NCBI GenBank assembly: GCA_007244375.1
Contig: SCVW01000047.1
Span: forward strand, 1 to 64,000
DNA from: Smithella sp.
Lineage (GTDB): Bacteria > Desulfobacterota > Syntrophia > Syntrophales > Smithellaceae
Direction of reading: 5' to 3'
DNA: 64,000 nucleotides
The notes under the pieces are model-generated. The model had not been told where the DNA came from and ran no database searches. It saw only the letters and a program-made list of their open reading frames with translations. The translations under genes and the position numbers were made by a program. This document shows positions 52,863-60,908 of this stretch, in pieces. Within the stretch, counting starts at the first letter, position 1. Every line of letters starts with the position of its first letter.

Positions 52863-53162
52863 ATGGATAAACTGAAAGGTTCGCAAAGAAAATATCTGCG
52901 TTCACAGGCTCATCATCTTAAGCCTCTGGTGATTATCGGCGCTAAAGGCTTGACAAGCCGATTAATCGGTTCGGTTGATATGGCTCTTAATGACCATGAA
53001 CTAATCAAGGTAAAATTCGGCGAATTCAAGGAAGCAAAAAAAGAAATCTCCGAAGAAATTGCCAAAGCCACTAAAAGCGAACTTATAGGTCTTATCGGTA
53101 ATATTGCAATATTCTATCGTCAGCATTCCGAATCAGAAAGAAGAAAAATAAAAATACAGTAA
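52863..53162 (+). CDS. yhbY: YhbY-family RNA-binding protein (CRM domain)
   Basis: A 99-residue single CRM-domain protein that binds pre-50S ribosomal particles. LKGSQRKYLRSQAHHLKPLVIIG at the N terminus and the GxxG RNA loop IGAKGLTSRLI are conserved. Start at 52863 follows AGGAG at 8 bp. Divergent from trxB. Confidence 0.94.
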   Translation: MDKLKGSQRKYLRSQAHHLKPLVIIGAKGLTSRLIGSVDMALNDHELIKVKFGEFKEAKKEISEEIAKATKSELIGLIGNIAIFYRQHSESERRKIKIQ

Positions 53163-53261
53163 CTGCGTTGTCGGACAGAACTAAAATGCTGCCGAAATAA
53201 CAGAGTACAACTAATGAGTCTGTTTTTTTCTGGGTTGATAATAGTTTTGAAAAAAAATATT

Positions 53262-54542
53262 CTACTGCGTCTTGGAAATAGATAATGCTGATAATAAAGT
53301 AGGTTGCAGATAATGATTTTTTCTTTCTATATCGTTGGTGTCATAAAAAACTGCCACGGTGAAAATTTTATTCATGGAAGCGGTCAGTCTTTTAAAATCA
53401 GCCATTTGTGCCGGAGGAAGGGGCTTCCCGGCAACATTTTTAACCCGGAGCGGATTAATTGGAGTTTTACTTTTTCTCATTTCGTAGTGAAGATGCGGTC
53501 CCGTAGCCAGACCGGTAGCTCCGACATAACCTATTAAATCACCCTGCTGAACTTTTTTGCCTTTTCGAATTCCACTTTTGATGCGAGAAAGATGACCGTA
53601 ATATGTAGAAAAACTGTTGTGGTGTTTTAGAATAATGAGTTTGCCGTAATCTCCTTTATAGCCGGCAAAAAAAACCTTTCCATCAGCTACTGCGCTGACA
53701 GGCGTTCCTGTGGCAGCAGCATAATCAATGCCGTGATGCGGCCGACGAATCTTCAGGATAGGGTGGAGGCGGCTTTTGCTGAAACAAGAACTTATTCTTC
53801 TGAAACTGAGAGGTGCTTTCAAAAACGCCTTGCGCAGAGATTGACCTTCAGCATTATAATAATCTGTTTTACCGTTGTGTTCGAAAAGATAAGCGTTATA
53901 TGTCTGATTATTGTTGACAAATTCAATTGATAATATTCGTCCGTATTTTTTAAATACTCCGTCTGAATAAAGTCCTTCGACAATAATTCTGAATGTGTCG
54001 CCGGTACGCAAATCGGTATTGAAATCGATATCCCATGCTAAAATATCCGCTGCCTGTAAAGCAAGCAAATAATCTTCTCTTTCCGTACCGAAAGCGGAGA
54101 CGAGAGAGTCCTGAATGAAACCGCCTATGGTCAAAATACGGGTTTCGTAAGGTATATTGCATTTATGTGCCAGGAAATAGTCATCCACGCGTTCAATTTT
54201 AAGAATTGTATCGTCATCGATTCTGTAGGTAAAGGAATTAATATAATTTTGTTTATCCAGGATAAATGTGTAAGGTTTACCAACCTGTATTTCCCGTAAC
54301 GGGTGAATACTGGCAGTTGCACTTTTCATTTCGAAAAGTTCTTCCATGTGCAATCCGTATTTTGTAAAAATGGAAAAAAGGGTTTCCCCTTCTTCAATTG
54401 TATTGTTGATAGATTTTAAAGAAGTGATTTCAGGAACAAGAACCGGTTCCTCTTTGAAAATATTTATCAAAGGTTGATATAGAGAAAAAGACACAATAAG
54501 GAATATTAAAATTACTAATAATAAAAATTTATTTTTGTCCAA
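53262..54542 (-). CDS. M23-family murein endopeptidase with LysM/OapA-like N-terminus
   Basis: A 426-residue periplasmic or membrane-anchored cell-wall hydrolase (MepM/YebA-like). N-terminal TM (FLLLVILIFLIVSFSLY, 5-21), a LysM-like/OapA segment (about 40-95, EEGETLFSIFTKYGL), a middle domain, and LytM: HHGIDYAAATGTPV near 269 and GPHLHYEMRK near 345 supply the zinc ligands H-x3-D and HxH. It probably cleaves peptidoglycan cross-links during growth. Confidence 0.93.
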   Translation of the reverse strand: MDKNKFLLLVILIFLIVSFSLYQPLINIFKEEPVLVPEITSLKSINNTIEEGETLFSIFTKYGLHMEELFEMKSATASIHPLREIQVGKPYTFILDKQNYINSFTYRIDDDTILKIERVDDYFLAHKCNIPYETRILTIGGFIQDSLVSAFGTEREDYLLALQAADILAWDIDFNTDLRTGDTFRIIVEGLYSDGVFKKYGRILSIEFVNNNQTYNAYLFEHNGKTDYYNAEGQSLRKAFLKAPLSFRRISSCFSKSRLHPILKIRRPHHGIDYAAATGTPVSAVADGKVFFAGYKGDYGKLIILKHHNSFSTYYGHLSRIKSGIRKGKKVQQGDLIGYVGATGLATGPHLHYEMRKSKTPINPLRVKNVAGKPLPPAQMADFKRLTASMNKIFTVAVFYDTNDIERKNHYLQPTLLSALSISKTQ

Positions 54543-54746
54543 AAAATTTTCCTTTGTAAAAAAAATGCATTTTTACGTAAAAATACCTGTTGAGAGAGTT
54601 CTGTCAAGAAAAAAATGCTCTGCCGTTTAAATAGAGTACTGGTAAATCAATGTCCGAATGCCGATTCAAACTGGCTTTACATTTCTTATCATCAGTTTTT
54701 CTTGTTTATTTTTATTTTCTTATAGAAACTTAAAATAAGTTTTGGA

Positions 54747-54944
54747 TCAAAATTTTTTCTGATTTGCAACAGATAAATTGTAAGAGTAGTCCACGCTACT
54801 TAACGTTTTAGTAATAAAACAGGCCCTTGCTGAGTCCGGTCCCATGACCAGAATTCCGCTTAATCCGAAAATGGTATAAGTGATCAGCGGAATAATTGTA
54901 GTATGGAAGTCATAGAAGGCAGGCAATCCTGCTTCATGACAATT
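54747..54944 (-). pseudogene. Remnant of a SulP-family anion permease
   Basis: On the minus strand the frame reads AGLPAFYDFHTTIIPLITYT then IFGLSGILVMGPDSARACF and a stop about 25 codons later. This matches the SulP signature (AGLPxxYGLYxxxxPxxxYAxFGSSRxLxVGPDxA) of sulfate/bicarbonate permeases, with several key residues replaced and no start or remaining 500 residues. It is a decayed fragment. The flanking DNA (54543-54746, 54945-55090) has nothing else recognised. Confidence 0.65.
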
Positions 54945-55090
54945 CTATTTTCCCCCATTTTGTTGATTAGTGCAATCAGTATATTTTACACAAATTAGTA
55001 GAAAATGAAGACCTGTTGTTTCATGTAGAAAAAGTTTTTTATGTAACGATTGAATAACATTATGTTTCTACAATTAAAAACTTATTTTGC

Positions 55091-55118
55091 TTGACAAAAG
55101 TAAAATAACTATTACTAT
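55091..55118 (+). promoter_or_regulatory. Promoter of secreted-protein cassette 1
   Basis: TTGACA (55091-55096), 16 bp, TACTAT (55113-55118). It is placed identically to the cassette 2 promoter relative to the repeats. The leader would be about 175 nt. Confidence 0.65.
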
Positions 55119-55126
55119 ATGAATAA

Positions 55127-55203
55127 AGTTTCATGTTGTACGTTTTTTCCTTCTGATGGCCTATCTCAAACGGTACGTTGCTACCCATTTCACGTTGTCT
55201 ATA
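55127..55203. repeat. Triple direct repeat in the leader of cassette 1
   Basis: Three related units: AGTTTCATGTTGTACGTTTT (55127 on), TATCTCAAACGGTACGTTGC (55162 on) and CCATTTCACGTTGTCTATA (55185-55203). Consensus roughly ATTTCAAAYKGTACGTTxCTACC. The same three-unit array at similar spacing occurs at 55809-55888. Confidence 0.75.
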
Positions 55204-55299
55204 AGTTATGTGTATTATGCTGATATTACTTTAAAAGTGGCATAAGGGATAGATGTAAACTTCTTAATAAACAGAAAAAAATCATAAGGAGAAGCGATA

Positions 55300-55641
55300 A
55301 TGAAGAAAATAATAACAGGAATCATAATTTTGTTCTGTGTTGTGTCCGTGGTGTTCGTTCCGTTAAGTGCCAGGGCGGAAATGAAAGTTATGACGGACAG
55401 TGAAATGCAAATGGTTTCAGGTCAGATATCCGTAGCTGGCTTGGTTGGAATGGGTGATACTATATACAGGTCTTCGATGTTAAAAATGGGGCTTAGTCCC
55501 GCGCTAGTTTATACAGTTGGAACTACAGTGGCAACACCTATCACAAACAATTGTTTGGTAATGACTTTTCAGTCTACTAGTACCGTATTAGTGAATTTTG
55601 ATGTTCCCCGGGATATATTTAAGGCTTTTTGTAACAATTAA
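55300..55641 (+). CDS. Small secreted protein, cassette 1
   Basis: A 113-residue exported protein: signal peptide of about 26 residues (KKIITGIIILFCVVSVVFVP, cleavage after ARA) and then EMKVMTDSEMQMVSGQ. That MT-x2-EM-x2-VSGQ segment follows the signal peptide in its paralogue too and recalls the LxxEMxxVSGQ motif of DUF6160-like surface proteins and, more loosely, double-glycine leaders. The rest is short and hydrophobic-rich with two Cys. Function unknown. SD AAGGAG is well placed. Confidence 0.8.
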   Translation: MKKIITGIIILFCVVSVVFVPLSARAEMKVMTDSEMQMVSGQISVAGLVGMGDTIYRSSMLKMGLSPALVYTVGTTVATPITNNCLVMTFQSTSTVLVNFDVPRDIFKAFCNN

Positions 55642-55676
55642 TTAAGTAAATCAATAATATTTTAGTTAAAAATTAT

Positions 55677-55722
55677 CGTCCTCATGGTTTGGAAAGGAAA
55701 CTCCATGAGGACGTATGTTTTT
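55677..55722 (+). terminator. Terminator of cassette 1
   Basis: Perfect 11-bp stem CGTCCTCATGG / CCATGAGGACG with a 15-nt loop, followed by TATGTTTTT. Confidence 0.85.
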
Positions 55723-55769
55723 AATATTACGTTGGTATTTGCCATAATACAATTATTTGCACATTTTTC

Positions 55770-55797
55770 TTGACATAAATGAAAATAATATTATCAT
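55770..55797 (+). promoter_or_regulatory. Promoter of secreted-protein cassette 2
   Basis: TTGACA (55770-55775), 16 bp, TATCAT (55792-55797), with the repeat array starting about 12 bp downstream, as in cassette 1. Confidence 0.65.
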
Positions 55798-55808
55798 AAA
55801 TATGAAAG

Positions 55809-55888
55809 CTATTTCAAACGGTACGTTTTTCCTTCTGATGTTGCTCATTTCAAATTGTACGTTTCTACCCATTTCAAGTCGTTCATTA
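55809..55888. repeat. Triple direct repeat in the leader of cassette 2
   Basis: Units CTATTTCAAACGGTACGTTT (55809 on), CATTTCAAATTGTACGTTTC (55846 on) and CCATTTCAAGTCGTTCATTA (55869-55888), separated by CCTTCTGATG as in cassette 1. Possible regulator-binding iterons, an RNA element, or the repeat-bearing end of a lost IS21-type element. Confidence 0.75.
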
Positions 55889-55976
55889 TTAGTTTGCATT
55901 GTTCAGTATCCTTCAGAATTTCGCAAGGAAATGAAATTTGGTGTGTTATAAACAAAAAACAAAAGGAGAAGGAAAA

Positions 55977-56321
55977 ATGAAGAAAATAATTATGGGAGTC
56001 ATGGTTTTATTTTTTGTGTTGGCAATAACGATTGTTCCATTAAGTGCAAAAGCAGAAATGCAGGCGATGACAGAAAATGAAATGGAAATGGTTACAGCTC
56101 AGATAACCGGTGCTCAGCTTATTAGTGGATTAATAACTACTGGTCAAAATTTAGCTAACTGTCTTGGGGTTAGTGATTCTCGATACACTACATTTTTAAC
56201 GAAAGTATATGAGTCTAAGTTGGTTTCTTCTTTAATGAATAGCAGGCTGATGAAAGCTTTCAATCCGCTTCTGGTTCAATTATTGAATACAGAGATACCT
56301 TTTACTCCCAAGATTCAGTGA
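55977..56321 (+). CDS. Small secreted protein, cassette 2
   Basis: A 114-residue paralogue of the protein at 55300. Signal peptide KKIIMGVMVLFFVLAITIVP with cleavage after AKA, then EMQAMTENEMEMVTAQ; the first 45 residues are about two-thirds identical to the paralogue, after which the sequences diverge (here helical, QLISGLITTGQNLANCLG). Conserved export and leader-like part with a variable C-terminal part suggests diversification of the mature domain. Start at 55977 behind AAAGGAGAAGG. Confidence 0.82.
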   Translation: MKKIIMGVMVLFFVLAITIVPLSAKAEMQAMTENEMEMVTAQITGAQLISGLITTGQNLANCLGVSDSRYTTFLTKVYESKLVSSLMNSRLMKAFNPLLVQLLNTEIPFTPKIQ

Positions 56322-56337
56322 TAAAGTTTTTTCACCC

Positions 56338-56442
56338 TTACCGGAATGGTTATTTAAATAACCATTCCGGTAATTAAGTTATCAATTGTCTAGATATTAC
56401 GCCCTCATGGTTTACAAAAACACACCGTGAGGGCGTTTTTTT
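56338..56442 (+). terminator. Palindrome and rho-independent terminator of cassette 2
   Basis: A perfect 36-nt palindrome (TTACCGGAATGGTTATTT and its complement, 56338-56373) without a T tract is followed by a 12-bp stem CGCCCTCATGGT / ACCGTGAGGGCG (56400-56435) and seven T (56436-56442). The second hairpin resembles the cassette 1 terminator stem. Confidence 0.85.
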
Positions 56443-56524
56443 ATGATTACCACTGGCACATTCAATTGCCTGTGCTGTAATATTTTTAGAGAAAAACGAA
56501 AATAAAAGTCTGAATGATTCATTT

Positions 56525-57058
56525 TTATGGAATTAAAGGCTGGTCTTCAATGTCGACTTCGAAGGTGTTAAGAAAAATGCTTATCATCATGTAACATCCC
56601 ACAGCGATAGAAAGTTCTACCAGTTCTTCATGGGAAAAATGTTTGCTCAATGCGTTAAAGGTTTTGTCGCTTACTTTGTAATATTGCACCATTTCTTCGG
56701 TAAAACGCAGAACTAGGCATTCGACCTCTGAAAAAACCGTTGCGGTTGAACCTACGGTAAGTGCTGCAATCTTTTCTTCCGGCATGCCCACCCATCTGGA
56801 AACTTTAAGATGCTGATGTACTTCGTATTCCGAATGGCAAAGAATACCTACCCTGACGATAGCCATTTCTCTAAGAATAGGATCGACCTTACCGTTTATT
56901 AGCACCGACGCAGGCAAGGTAATAAATTTACGGGCAATCGGGTATGTGGCATGGGTAACAATCTTGAAGATATTCATTTGAGGTTCTTTCCCCAGCAGTG
57001 CAAGCTTGTTAGGATCGGTTTTAGCATCTTGTGCAGTAAAATATGGTATGCGTGCCAA
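56525..57058 (-). CDS. Carboxymuconolactone decarboxylase (AhpD-like) family protein
   Basis: A 177-residue all-helical AhpD-fold protein. ILREMAIVRVGILCHSEYEVHQHLKV-type core near 62 holds the conserved E, C and H, though the usual CxxC is CxS here, so thiol peroxidase activity is doubtful. ALSKHFSHEELVELSIAVGCYMM is the second family helix pair. I place the start at the TTG at 57058 (MARIPYF, the typical family N terminus), which has AGAGGAGG 4 bp upstream; the ATG at 57091 lacks an SD. Confidence 0.85.
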   Translation of the reverse strand: MARIPYFTAQDAKTDPNKLALLGKEPQMNIFKIVTHATYPIARKFITLPASVLINGKVDPILREMAIVRVGILCHSEYEVHQHLKVSRWVGMPEEKIAALTVGSTATVFSEVECLVLRFTEEMVQYYKVSDKTFNALSKHFSHEELVELSIAVGCYMMISIFLNTFEVDIEDQPLIP

Positions 57059-57374
57059 TAGTCCTCCTCTTTCTAAAAAATAGGATTTCATTGCCTATAA
57101 TATAATGCAACGTTTTTTATCAAGCCTTTTATATCTGGAATATCAGGCAGCTGTTCGTCTATGTTATAAAGTCATAGCTGATAGGTTTAATTTAGTAGTT
57201 TCGGATTATATAAGAATTTTCCTGAGGGGGTATTACTCTAAATGTTCGGCAATATATGTTTATTATGTGGGGAAATAATCGTGTTGTATTTATAGTAAAC
57301 ACATAAGAAATTGACATTATTCCAAAATTTAGTTAATTTTAAATTAAGGACACATTATTTGTAGAAGAATTTTT

Positions 57375-57707
57375 ATGTCAGATGAGTTTTTCAGATATGA
57401 GACAAACAGAAAGGTTAAGCAAATTTTGGTAATTCACAATATTGATATTACGAAAATCAACTACTCCTGTGTCAAACGCACAATATATTTTTATGGCAGT
57501 TTGAGTAAATTATCTCAGGAAGAATTGAGTGTTCCTAACATTGAGACTCTGATAGCGGACTTGATGAGCTTACCTCATATCAGTAATATTCAGTTTGACT
57601 TGGATAACTGGTTCATTTCAGCAGAACCGGGTGAAATAAATATTACAAAAGTAGGCGGGAAGTCGATAGAGAAGAAACAAAAGGAAGAAAAAGACCAGTC
57701 GGAATAA
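57375..57707 (+). CDS. Conserved hypothetical protein with BON-like fold
   Basis: A 110-residue cytoplasmic protein. RKVKQILVIHNIDITKINY near 12, TIYFYGSLSKLS near 36, NIETLIADLMSLPHIS near 55 and IQFDLDNWFIS near 73 give a helix-strand-strand-helix-strand pattern similar to BON-like domains in other Desulfobacterota proteins. The C terminus is a charged tail (KKQKEEKDQSE). No function is known. No strong SD. Confidence 0.65.
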   Translation: MSDEFFRYETNRKVKQILVIHNIDITKINYSCVKRTIYFYGSLSKLSQEELSVPNIETLIADLMSLPHISNIQFDLDNWFISAEPGEINITKVGGKSIEKKQKEEKDQSE

Positions 57708-57734
57708 CGATTGTACTACGTTTCAGAAACAGGG

Positions 57735-59420
57735 TTATCGTCTGGTTAACTGCCGATACTTTATGCGGTGAGGATGGCTGGCGGCGGCGCCCAGCCTTCT
57801 CTTTCTATCTTCTTCATATTCGGAATAGTTGCCATCGAAGAAAAGCACTTTGCTTTCGCCTTCAAACGCCAGAATATGTGTGCAGATTCTGTCCAGAAAC
57901 CAACGGTCGTGGCTGATGACGACGACGCATCCGGCAAAACCCTCCAATGCATCTTCCAGCGCGCGCAGGGTGTTGACATCCAGATCATTGGTCGGTTCAT
58001 CGAGTAAAAGAACGTTGCCGCCTTCCTTGAGCATGCGCGCCAGATGAACGCGGTTGCGCTCGCCACCGGAAAGCGTTCCCACTTTTTTCTGCTGATCGGT
58101 GCCGGAGAAATTGAAGCGTGAAACATACGCGCGGGAATTGATCTGCCGGTTACCGATGGGAATGACATCCTGTCCGCCGGAAATCATTTCCCAAATGTTT
58201 TTATCGGGGTCGAGCGAATCGCGGCTCTGGTCAACGTAAGCCAGTTTTACCGTATCGCCGATGCGGATCATTCCGGAATCCGGTTTTTCCTGGCCGGTAA
58301 TCATACGGGAAAGAGTGGTTTTTCCCGCGCCGTTGGGGCCGATCACGCCGATAATGCCGCCGGGCGGCAAGGAAAAACTCATGTTTTCCACCAGTAGTTT
58401 ATCACCATAACCTTTGTTGACATCTTTGGTTTCGATTACCAGATCGCCCAAACGGGGTCCCGGCGCGATAAAGATTTCTCGAGCGCCGGATTCTTTTTCC
58501 ATATTTTTTCCCAGCAGTTCCTCATAAGCGCTGATGCGTGCCTTGGATTTGGCGTGCCTGCCTTTAGGTGACATACGAATCCATTCCAGTTCACGCTCCA
58601 GGGTTTTGATGCGGTCGGTTTCCGCCTTTTCCTCATTTTTCAGGCGGTTTTGTTTTTGTTCCAGCCAGGAAGAATAGTTTCCCTGCCAGGGAATGCCTTG
58701 TCCGCGGTCCAGTTCCAGAATCCATCCGGCAACGTTATCCAGAAAATAGCGATCATGGGTAACGGCAATTATGGTGCCCTCATATTTTTGAAGATGGTGT
58801 TCCAGCCAGGCGACCGACTCAGCATCCAAATGATTGGTCGGTTCATCCAAAAGCAATATGTCCGGTTTTTGCAGAAGCAAACGGCACAGCGCTACACGAC
58901 GCCTTTCACCGCCGGAAAGGACTTTCACTGGTATATCGCCGGGAGGACAACGCAGAGCATCCATCGCCATTTCCAGTCTGGAATCTATATCCCAGGCATC
59001 AAGGGCGTCCAGTTTTTCCTGTACCTCGCCTTGTCTTTCGCAGAGTTTGGCCATTTCGTCATCTGACATCGGTTCGGCAAACTTTTCGTTTATTTCATTA
59101 TATTCCTGGATTAAATCCATCGTGCCTTGCACGCCCTGTTCCACTATCTGCCGCACCATTTTATTGTCATCCAGATGCGGTTCCTGTTCCAGATAGCCCA
59201 CCGTATAGCCGGGAGATAGAATGGTCTTGCCCAAAAATTCCGCATCCACACCGGCCAGGATTTTCAAAAGAGAGCTTTTACCGGAACCGTTTAACCCGAT
59301 GACGCCGATTTTTGCTCCGTAAAAATAAGACAGATAAATGTCTTTGAGCACCGGTTTTTTTTCGTAGATTTTGCTTACTCCGATCATGGAGTAAATTACT
59401 TTATTTCCTTCATTGGCCAT
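57735..59420 (-). CDS. ettA: Energy-dependent translational throttle protein EttA (ABC-F)
   Basis: A 561-residue ABC-F ATPase that binds the ribosomal E site and gates translation according to the ATP/ADP ratio. Two ATPase cassettes: GLNGSGKSSLL near 42 and GPNGAGKTTLSR near 352; signatures LSGGERRRVALCR near 168 and LSGGERNRVHLAR near 448; DEPTNHLD and DEPTNDLD. The interdomain P-site linker (about 240-320) and EttA arm (about 95-135) are present. SD GGAGA. It follows the MBL gene by 30 bp in the same direction. Confidence 0.97.
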   Translation of the reverse strand: MANEGNKVIYSMIGVSKIYEKKPVLKDIYLSYFYGAKIGVIGLNGSGKSSLLKILAGVDAEFLGKTILSPGYTVGYLEQEPHLDDNKMVRQIVEQGVQGTMDLIQEYNEINEKFAEPMSDDEMAKLCERQGEVQEKLDALDAWDIDSRLEMAMDALRCPPGDIPVKVLSGGERRRVALCRLLLQKPDILLLDEPTNHLDAESVAWLEHHLQKYEGTIIAVTHDRYFLDNVAGWILELDRGQGIPWQGNYSSWLEQKQNRLKNEEKAETDRIKTLERELEWIRMSPKGRHAKSKARISAYEELLGKNMEKESGAREIFIAPGPRLGDLVIETKDVNKGYGDKLLVENMSFSLPPGGIIGVIGPNGAGKTTLSRMITGQEKPDSGMIRIGDTVKLAYVDQSRDSLDPDKNIWEMISGGQDVIPIGNRQINSRAYVSRFNFSGTDQQKKVGTLSGGERNRVHLARMLKEGGNVLLLDEPTNDLDVNTLRALEDALEGFAGCVVVISHDRWFLDRICTHILAFEGESKVLFFDGNYSEYEEDRKRRLGAAASHPHRIKYRQLTRR

Positions 59421-59450
59421 AAATGTTGATTCTCCACAAAAAAAAAGATT

Positions 59451-60116
59451 TTAAATATAAGGGAATATGCCCTGAATGATAATATTAAAATTATCCTGAA
59501 TGTTGTTTTTCCCGTGGATGATGCCCATGTGTCCTGGGAAAAGCCACTCCAGATCGAGTTTGGAGAATGCGAGAATACTTTTCTTTAAAAGCGTGCCGTT
59601 ACCGCCGGGGAAATCAGTTCTTCCGACACTTTGATCAAAAACCACATCTCCGCAAAACAGTGCTTTTTGCTGGGGCCAGTAAAGGCCGATGGAACCCGGG
59701 GAATGACCTGGAGCAAGAATTATTTTAAATATCTCGCTTCCTAACACCACGTCGCCTTCTTCCAGCGGTAAGTTTATATTCATCCTGGGAGCGCTAATGC
59801 CAAAGAGACTGTACAATTCACCACCATCTCCTTTAAGAAATTCAAATTCTCTTGTATGCAGACCGACCTTGACTTTTTCCTGATCGAAAAATTCCGAGCC
59901 CTGAAAATGGTCGGGATGAGAATGAGTATTAATGACATAACGGATATCTTCTTTTTTAATACCGTCAGCAGACATTCGATTTAATAAATCAGGCACGTAA
60001 CCGGTTAAACCCGGATCGATTAATGCATTTATTTCGCCTCCGATAAAGTAGCTGTTACAATTGTTTTCAAAGAGATTTGTCCATTCGTAAATATAAATAT
60101 CGTTTTTTAGTCTCAT
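59451..60116 (-). CDS. MBL-fold metallo-hydrolase
   Basis: A 221-residue metallo-beta-lactamase-fold hydrolase. The dinuclear metal motif THSHPDHFQG supplies H65, H67, D69 and H70; further ligands LAPGHSPGSIGLY near 134 and CGDVVFD near 155 and PGHM near 195 complete it. Similar proteins hydrolyse thioesters such as S-lactoylglutathione analogues, but the substrate is unknown. Its ATG directly abuts the pspC-like stop (TAA-ATG). Confidence 0.9.
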   Translation of the reverse strand: MRLKNDIYIYEWTNLFENNCNSYFIGGEINALIDPGLTGYVPDLLNRMSADGIKKEDIRYVINTHSHPDHFQGSEFFDQEKVKVGLHTREFEFLKGDGGELYSLFGISAPRMNINLPLEEGDVVLGSEIFKIILAPGHSPGSIGLYWPQQKALFCGDVVFDQSVGRTDFPGGNGTLLKKSILAFSKLDLEWLFPGHMGIIHGKNNIQDNFNIIIQGIFPYI

Positions 60117-60332
60117 TTATTGATCCTCTGTTTTTGATTTAGTCGGTACGAATATCCACAATAAAATATATATGAATACTCCCGTGAAATAAAAAGCTGA
60201 GAGCAAAACAAATATTAAACGCCATGCCCAGGAAGGGATAGACGTGTGTTCGCCAAGGCCACCGCAAATACCCCCAAGCCAGCGGTCTTTGTCTGACTTT
60301 GTAAAAGTTTGCAGCCAGTTTTTTTCTGTCAT
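60117..60332 (-). CDS. PspC-domain membrane protein
   Basis: A 71-residue protein: WLGGICGGLGEHTSIP and one long hydrophobic helix with WIFVP at the end is the PspC domain, found in phage-shock and stress regulators. The start at 60332 has GGAGGG 8 bp upstream; the ORF can be read a few codons further. It is the first gene of a unit with the MBL hydrolase and perhaps ettA. Confidence 0.9.
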   Translation of the reverse strand: MTEKNWLQTFTKSDKDRWLGGICGGLGEHTSIPSWAWRLIFVLLSAFYFTGVFIYILLWIFVPTKSKTEDQ

Positions 60333-60399
60333 TGTTTTTTCCCTCCATAACAATTTTGCATTTAACTATTAATCAAATCCTCTTTGCACATGACTATTA

Positions 60400-60897
60400 T
60401 TATTTCGCAGGGAAAAGTTCGTCAATCGGCAAGTCTGTTGTCCGATGGCTTATGCCAATGATGTTGCTTTGCTTATCTATTAAGAATAATGTCGGTACTC
60501 CGGTTATATTATAATTGTTGGCAACGCTGCCATCTGAGTCCAGCAAAACAATATAAGGGAATGAATTTTCTTTGGCAAAACGAGCAACCCTTTTGGTTGA
60601 TTCGTTTATATCAATATAAAGAAATTTTAATCCAAGTTTGGCATATTTTTCATAAAGAGCTTTGTAGTAAGGCATTTCACCACGGCAGGCCTGGCACCAG
60701 GTCGTGCCGAAAAACATTACTACCGGATTGCCTTTTTGACTGCTTAATTTAAACATTTTTCCGTTAATATCATATAATGAAAAATTCGGTGCCGGAATGG
60801 AAAAGACACTTGACCTGTATTGTCCGAATAATGAAGTAAATGAAATACAAATAAAAAAAGTCGTAGCAATTAGCAGAATTATTTTTTTATTCATCAA
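60400..60897 (-). CDS. TlpA/ResA-type thiol-disulfide oxidoreductase
   Basis: A 165-residue thioredoxin-fold protein with an uncleaved or lipoprotein-less signal anchor (IILLIATTFFICISFTS). Redox motif WCQAC (C68, C71) in TTWCQACRGEMPYY and cis-Pro loop TGVPTLFLID near 137. It probably acts in periplasmic disulfide reduction, for example in cytochrome c maturation, supplied with electrons by the CcdA-like protein encoded 11 bp upstream. Confidence 0.93.
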   Translation of the reverse strand: MMNKKIILLIATTFFICISFTSLFGQYRSSVFSIPAPNFSLYDINGKMFKLSSQKGNPVVMFFGTTWCQACRGEMPYYKALYEKYAKLGLKFLYIDINESTKRVARFAKENSFPYIVLLDSDGSVANNYNITGVPTLFLIDKQSNIIGISHRTTDLPIDELFPAK

Positions 60898-60908
60898 AGC
60901 CCCATTCT

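Noticed and set aside
55802-55951. A 49-codon frame (MKAISNGTFFLLMLL...) covering the repeat array of cassette 2
   Set aside because: No SD, the hydrophobic look comes from the repeat sequence, and the equivalent region of cassette 1 has no matching frame.
57761-59196. Several frames of 70-140 codons overlapping ettA on both strands
   Set aside because: All lie inside a full-length, highly conserved gene and show no family motifs; they reflect codon bias in the real gene.
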